Shown piece after piece: positions 6,910 through 9,428 of a stretch of DNA of 9,428 bases (its first letter is position 1; the number at the start of each line of letters is the position of its first letter). Source of the stretch: Candidatus Zipacnadia bacterium (lineage in GTDB: Bacteria; Armatimonadota; Zipacnadia; Zipacnadales; Zipacnadaceae); the NCBI GenBank assembly GCA_029821215.1, contig JALGTV010000134.1, forward strand, positions 1-9,428, written 5' to 3'. A program made the position numbers and the translations under genes. The notes under the pieces were generated by a model. It worked only from the letters and a program-made list of their open reading frames with translations. It was not told the origin of the DNA and ran no database searches.

Positions 6910-7146
6910 TTACGGTAGAGGGCAGACTCCCCCAGCGCAAGAAGCACCTGACGAAGCGGAACCTGCCGGCGAATAAGCAGTTGACGAAGAGGAGCCTAGC
7001 GATGCATGAGCAACGGCGGCTGAGGCGAGCCGCCTGATGTCATTGCTTCCACAGTTAGGATACTGCGGCGGTCCAGCTTTAGAGTTGGGCTGGAGTATCT
7101 CCTGGATTTCTCCGCAGTTTTGGCATTCGTATCCGTATAGCGGCAT
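6910..7146 (-). CDS. FmdB-type zinc ribbon protein with a replaced zinc cysteine
   Basis: A 78-residue protein of the FmdB/CxxC_CXXC_SSSS regulatory-protein family. The N-terminus MPLYGYECQNCG is typical, followed by NCGSNDIRRL. FmdB zinc ribbons use two CxxC pairs; the first is intact (Cys8, Cys11) but the second reads YPNC (Tyr29, Cys32) where CPxC is expected, a single-base TGT to TAT type change. The tail is rich in Ser, Ala and Gly and ends CAGGVCPLP. ATG at 7146 has AGGAAG 8 nt upstream, and that site overlaps the groES stop, so the two genes are one operon with a 12-nt gap. Its function in such operons is unknown; loss of a zinc ligand would weaken metal binding. Confidence 0.82.
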   Translation of the reverse strand: MPLYGYECQNCGEIQEILQPNSKAGPPQYPNCGSNDIRRLASAAVAHASLGSSSSTAYSPAGSASSGASCAGGVCPLP

Positions 7147-7158
7147 ATACTTAACTTC

Positions 7159-7449
7159 CTATTCCTCGTGTACCGCCAATATGTCATCCTCGCTTACGAT
7201 CAGGTAATCCTCACCCTCGATCTTCACTTCTGTGCCGCCAAAGGAAGCATATATGATTATGTCACCCTCCTTGACGGCACTTTCGCCATCCTCGCTGTCT
7301 TCTACGTAAAGGCCGGCTGTTCCCACAGCGATTACTCTGCCCTCGCGGGGGCGCTCCTGAGCCGTCTCCGGCAGGATGATACCTCCTGCGCTCTTCTCCT
7401 CCGCCTCCAGCGGCTTCACGAGTGCTCTGGCACCAAGTGGTCTTAGCAT
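7159..7449 (-). CDS. groES: Co-chaperonin GroES
   Basis: A 96-residue GroES (Hsp10), the heptameric lid of the GroEL folding chamber in the cytosol. From the chosen start it reads MLRPLGARALVKPLEA, then the mobile loop KSAGGIILPETAQERP, GRVIAVG, VKEGDIIIYASFGGTEVKI and the closing YLIVSEDDILAV. Length matches the usual 94-97 residues. In-frame starts at 7461 (GTG) and 7458 (ATG) exist, but the ATG at 7449 has AAGGTGA 8 nt upstream and matches the family N-terminus. It is preceded by a strong promoter and a CIRCE operator, so HrcA heat-shock control is expected. It is followed by the fmdB-like gene and not by groEL, which is unusual. Confidence 0.95.
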   Translation of the reverse strand: MLRPLGARALVKPLEAEEKSAGGIILPETAQERPREGRVIAVGTAGLYVEDSEDGESAVKEGDIIIYASFGGTEVKIEGEDYLIVSEDDILAVHEE

Positions 7450-7549
7450 GACAAACATCACCTTCCTTATTTATTCTATGTGCTGCTTTGCATCAACGTA
7501 CACTCAGTCATAAACCTGCCTCAGTCTCTTTGCAGCGACTAAGGCATTG

Positions 7550-7576
7550 TTAGCAGTCCCCATTGCCGAGTGCTAA
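7550..7576 (-). promoter_or_regulatory. CIRCE operator (HrcA-binding site) upstream of groES
   Basis: TTAGCAGTC (7550-7558), a 9-nt spacer and GAGTGCTAA (7568-7576) match the CIRCE consensus TTAGCACTC-N9-GAGTGCTAA with one mismatch. It lies about 100 nt before the groES start and immediately downstream of the -10 box, the usual place for HrcA repression of chaperone genes. Confidence 0.93.
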
Positions 7577-7583
7577 CATAAGT

Positions 7584-7611
7584 ATTTTACACTATCGCTT
7601 GCAATTGTCAA
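7584..7611 (-). promoter_or_regulatory. Sigma-70-type promoter of groES
   Basis: On the minus strand a perfect -35 box TTGACA (7606-7611) is followed after 16 nt by the -10 box TAAAAT (7584-7589). The predicted transcription start falls at or just before the upstream edge of the CIRCE element, so bound HrcA would block initiation. Confidence 0.85.
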
Positions 7612-7650
7612 GACCCACATCGTTAACATCCCACATTCCCCAGATCTTTA

Positions 7651-7896
7651 CTAAAGGCCCAGGAGTCGGTCGATCTTTGGCTTGTCAAATCCTACTATTG
7701 CCTTACTCCCAATCAACAATACTGGTACGCCCCGAATATGACGGCGCTGCAGCTCCCTTTGTGCCCGTGGATCTCTTGACGCATCTACTTCGTGGAATCG
7801 AATACCCTTTTGCCGCAAATACTGTTTCGCCGCCGCGCACCAGGGACAACTGGCGCCTGTGAAAAGTATTACCTTCTTCTGATGTGAACGTCTCAT
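7651..7896 (-). CDS. Glutaredoxin-like (CPWC) thiol-disulfide protein
   Basis: An 81-residue thioredoxin-fold protein close to NrdH/glutaredoxin-like families. It carries the active-site motif CPWC (Cys17, Cys20) after strand KVILFTGAS, FHEVDAS in the second strand and RGVPVLLIG (about 55-63) holding the cis-Pro loop, then FDKPKIDRLLG. Such proteins reduce disulfides or carry electrons to reductases. ATG at 7896 follows a purine-rich AGGAAGAGGA about 13 nt upstream, a little far. It begins about 54 nt after the MinD-like gene ends, so it likely shares that transcript. The groES promoter begins just downstream (7611). The physiological reductant or target is not evident. Confidence 0.85.
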   Translation of the reverse strand: MRRSHQKKVILFTGASCPWCAAAKQYLRQKGIRFHEVDASRDPRAQRELQRRHIRGVPVLLIGSKAIVGFDKPKIDRLLGL

Positions 7897-7950
7897 CTAT
7901 ATCTATATATCCTCTTCCTTTTATGGCCCAGCAACGACTGTATCGCGCTT

Positions 7951-8235
7951 TTACTTCAACAGCAATTGCTCAAGGCGAATCCAAACTGCACGGAGTCCCT
8001 GAGCTACTGGTCCATCTTGATATTGTACTAACGGGACCTGCTCAGCTAAGGCCTCGGTCACCGTCTCATCATAAGGCAGCTCCCCGACGATGTCAAGTCC
8101 GTGCTGGACGCAGTAATCACGGATGCGCTGGCTGTTCTCTTCGTTAATATCAGCCTTGTTTATGAGCACGGTAGCCGGGATATTGAAGTGGGCAATCAAC
8201 TGGGCGATGCGCTCCATATCGTGAATACCCGCCAG
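7951..8235 (-). pseudogene. MinD-like ATPase with inserted ferredoxin, C-terminal part in a shifted frame
   Basis: This frame continues the MinD-like protein: LAGIHDMERIAQLIAHFNIP, ATVLINKADINEENSQRI, LPYDETVTEAL and a C-terminal helix. It matches the end of P-loop ATPases of the MinD superfamily that carry a ferredoxin insert. Homology begins at 8235, directly at the junction, whereas the first in-frame ATG is 8217, so it is not an independent gene. The missing piece is the family-typical VTEPT (about 16 nt) between ALI and LAGIHD. The stop lies about 54 nt before the glutaredoxin-like gene. Confidence 0.8.
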
Positions 8236-8750
8236 ATAAGGGCCATATCCACGTCGGCCAGCGCGGCCACGGTAGTGCAGCCGATCCCCGGCGAGCCATC
8301 AATCAATATGAGCGGCAAGCCCCGCTGGAGGGCTAAATCTTCGGCTTTCTGGCGGACGATAGTGACCAACCGCCCTGAGCTTTCAGCAGCGGGCAGAAGC
8401 TTGGCATGGGCCAGGAGGCCGTAGGGAGTCTCGGAGACAAACCATTGCCCGCAGGCAACAGTCTCCAACCGGAGCGCCTGATGGGGACAGGCCAGGACAC
8501 ATATCCCGCAGCCCTTACACGCTAACTCGTTGATGTCTTCGGTGGTAATGGCGCCAAAGCGGCAACGGCGCTCACATTCACCACATTGCTGGCAGAGACT
8601 GGTGTCACGAACGGCAATTTGGTCACCATACACATCACCCGAATCTACTAAGGTCGGATCCAACACCAAGTGGAGATTAGCGGCATCCACATCACAATCG
8701 GCAACTACTTTATGGGCAGCCAACGCGGCGAATGAAGCCAGGACGGTTGT
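8196..8750 (-). pseudogene. MinD-like ATPase with inserted 2[4Fe-4S] ferredoxin, N-terminal part lacking Walker A
   Basis: Recognisable homology starts at TTVLASFAALAA (about 8750), continues VVADCDVDAANLHLVL, then a ferredoxin insert with CQQCGECERRC and CKGCGICVLACP, WFVSETPYG, GRLVTIVRQKA and LILIDGSPGIGCTT. Proteins of this family are P-loop ATPases of unknown exact role, often near Fe-S, NifX-like and DUF5320 genes, and are thought to couple ATP hydrolysis to Fe-S or electron handling. The expected N-terminal strand and Walker A (about KxxxxSGKGGTGK) are absent: upstream of TTV the frame reads FKGGIYANE, keeping only KGG. No ATG or GTG start precedes this block in frame back to a stop near 8893. 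The frame is lost at 8236; residues to 8196 are out of frame. Confidence 0.82.
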
Positions 8751-8941
8751 CTCGTTTGCATAAATACCGCCCTTGAATGGCTGAGGTGGAGCTGAAACCG
8801 TGCCGGTAGTGACACACTCGGCCAGAGTATGAGAATCTTTGGAACAACCCAGCGGCGGTCGGCCCCTAGGGGGAGATGACCCCGTGGGTGGTAGTCAGGG
8901 GCCCTCACCGGCCGCCGCTAACTTCAGGGTAGAGTCTGACC
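8751..8941 (-). other. Stretch without an intact gene between DUF5320 and MinD-like genes
   Basis: The minus strand here is open in the MinD frame from about 8892 but has no start codon and no recognisable domain; it reads through a Pro/Gly-rich segment, then a Cys/Thr-rich one ending FKGGIYANE. It may be the remains of the MinD N-terminus, of a lost gene between the two, or intergenic DNA. It includes a GC-rich inverted repeat (8861-8903). Confidence 0.45.
8861..8903. other. GC-rich inverted repeat downstream of the DUF5320 gene
   Basis: GGCCCCT (8861-8867) pairs with AGGGGCC (8897-8903), and GAC/GTC (8878-8880 with 8894-8896) can extend the fold with a bulge. The left arm overlaps a 10-bp palindrome CCCCTAGGGG (8863-8872). 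It could end the DUF5320 transcript, but no T-run follows on either side, so it is not a standard intrinsic terminator. Confidence 0.35.
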
Positions 8942-9337
8942 TTACCACCACCTGCGGCCCATGCCCATACCACGGCCCATGCCCATGCCTCTACCACCCC
9001 AACCTATGCCACGGCCGAAAAAGCCGCGACCATAACCCATGCCCATACCATAACCGTAACCCATCATGGATGGATATGCACCATAACCCCCCATGGGATA
9101 GGCGCCATAGCCGCCGTAGGCACCGTAGGGCATGGCTGCTCCATAAGGCATACCGTAACCGTAGCCCATCATGGATGGATACGCACCATAACCCCCCATG
9201 GGATAGCCACCATAGGGCATTCCGCCACCATACGGCATCCCGCCGCTACGCACCGGGCTGTACGGGTTGCACCAGCCGCGGGCACCACCGGTCATCGGAC
9301 CCATTCCTCTGGGGCCGGTTCCATTTAATCCTGGCAT
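8942..9337 (-). CDS. DUF5320 family Gly/Met/Tyr-rich protein
   Basis: A 131-residue low-complexity protein. The N-terminus MPGLNGTGPRGMGPMTGGA is the DUF5320 hallmark; the rest is built of Gly, Tyr, Met, Pro and Ala repeats (MPYGGG, PMGGYGAYPSMMGYGYGM twice) ending in a Gly/Arg/Met tail and RRWW. Only one Cys is present (Cys23). The function of DUF5320 proteins is unknown; they commonly sit beside MinD-type ATPases and NifX-like proteins in anaerobes, as here. The ATG at 9337 has AGGAGGTG 7 nt upstream, the strongest ribosome binding site in the window, which suggests high expression. Codon differences between its internal repeats are synonymous, so the protein repeat is maintained. I see no convincing promoter in 9361-9428. 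Confidence 0.85.
   Translation of the reverse strand: MPGLNGTGPRGMGPMTGGARGWCNPYSPVRSGGMPYGGGMPYGGYPMGGYGAYPSMMGYGYGMPYGAAMPYGAYGGYGAYPMGGYGAYPSMMGYGYGMGMGYGRGFFGRGIGWGGRGMGMGRGMGMGRRWW
9051..9206 (-). repeat. Pair of 51-bp direct repeats inside the DUF5320 gene
   Basis: Copies at 9051-9101 and 9156-9206 differ at two positions only (a/g near the start, t/c in the middle). Both changes are at third codon positions of Gly and Ala codons, so the encoded repeat GGYGAYPSMMGYGY is unchanged. The copies are separated by 54 bp (a multiple of three). Confidence 0.85.
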
Positions 9338-9428
9338 TGTTTTTCACCTCCTCCGCACTGAATCAACGTCGGTAATTATCCTCGCTGTTGACTTTATATC
9401 AGCTTTATTTCCATGTTAGGGGTGTGAC

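Noticed and set aside
8839..9375. Plus-strand 178-codon open frame rich in His, Pro and Arg
   Set aside because: It is the antisense shadow of the repetitive DUF5320 gene, which has a strong ribosome binding site and a recognisable family N-terminus on the minus strand.
9361..9428. AT-rich GATATAAAG and GATAAT boxes as a DUF5320 promoter
   Set aside because: No -35 box lies at a suitable distance, and the region is cut by the window edge.
1..9428. tRNA, rRNA or CRISPR arrays
   Set aside because: I saw no cloverleaf with a CCA-type end, no rRNA signature and no regularly spaced repeats apart from the coding repeats in the DUF5320 gene.

Overview
The window holds a compact run of genes that all lie on the minus strand, so the biological order runs from high to low coordinates. 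The content points to an anaerobic bacterium: a reductive-activator (2Fe-2S/ASKHA) protein of the corrinoid type, a MinD-like ATPase carrying an inserted ferredoxin, a DUF5320 Gly/Met/Tyr-rich protein, a double [4Fe-4S] ferredoxin-like protein, an Mrp/ApbC Fe-S carrier, a DUF1847 protein and a radical SAM protein. This mix is familiar from Dehalococcoidia-like Chloroflexota and from anaerobic Firmicutes. The taxon is an inference from gene content and is held with low confidence.

Layout from the 5' end of the minus strand. (1) 9337-7651: a DUF5320 protein with a strong ribosome binding site, then about 190 bp with no intact gene, then a MinD/ferredoxin ATPase broken at both ends, then a CPWC glutaredoxin-like protein. 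(2) 7611-5619: a consensus-like promoter (TTGACA-N16-TAAAAT) directly followed by a CIRCE operator drives groES, with an FmdB-type zinc ribbon 12 nt downstream, then a double [4Fe-4S] protein and a methyltransferase with a PadR-like winged helix at its N-terminus. No groEL follows groES. (3) 5548-3897: a DUF1847 protein, a 122-bp MITE-like palindromic element, and mrp. (4) 3839-84: a broken DUF89 protein, a radical SAM protein overlapping it by 4 nt, an OsmC-like protein whose ribosome binding site overlaps the radical SAM stop, and a corrinoid-activator-type ASKHA protein broken near its C-terminus. The last group looks like one operon.

The most striking feature is repeated disruption. At four sites in three genes (ASKHA about 399; DUF89 about 3397 and 3759; MinD about 8236) a conserved protein reads normally up to a point, loses a short stretch that the family normally has (roughly 16 to 70 nt), and resumes normally in another frame. 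The MinD ATPase also lacks its Walker A segment, and the DUF1847 protein appears to have lost an internal stretch in frame. Neighbouring genes are intact. Either this is a real cluster of recent microdeletions or the consensus/assembly dropped short segments; the sequence alone cannot separate these.

Taken together the genes suggest handling of redox cofactors: Fe-S delivery (Mrp, MinD-ferredoxin), electron transfer (two ferredoxin-type proteins), corrinoid reactivation (ASKHA protein), thiol chemistry (glutaredoxin-like, OsmC-like) and heat-shock-controlled protein folding (GroES).
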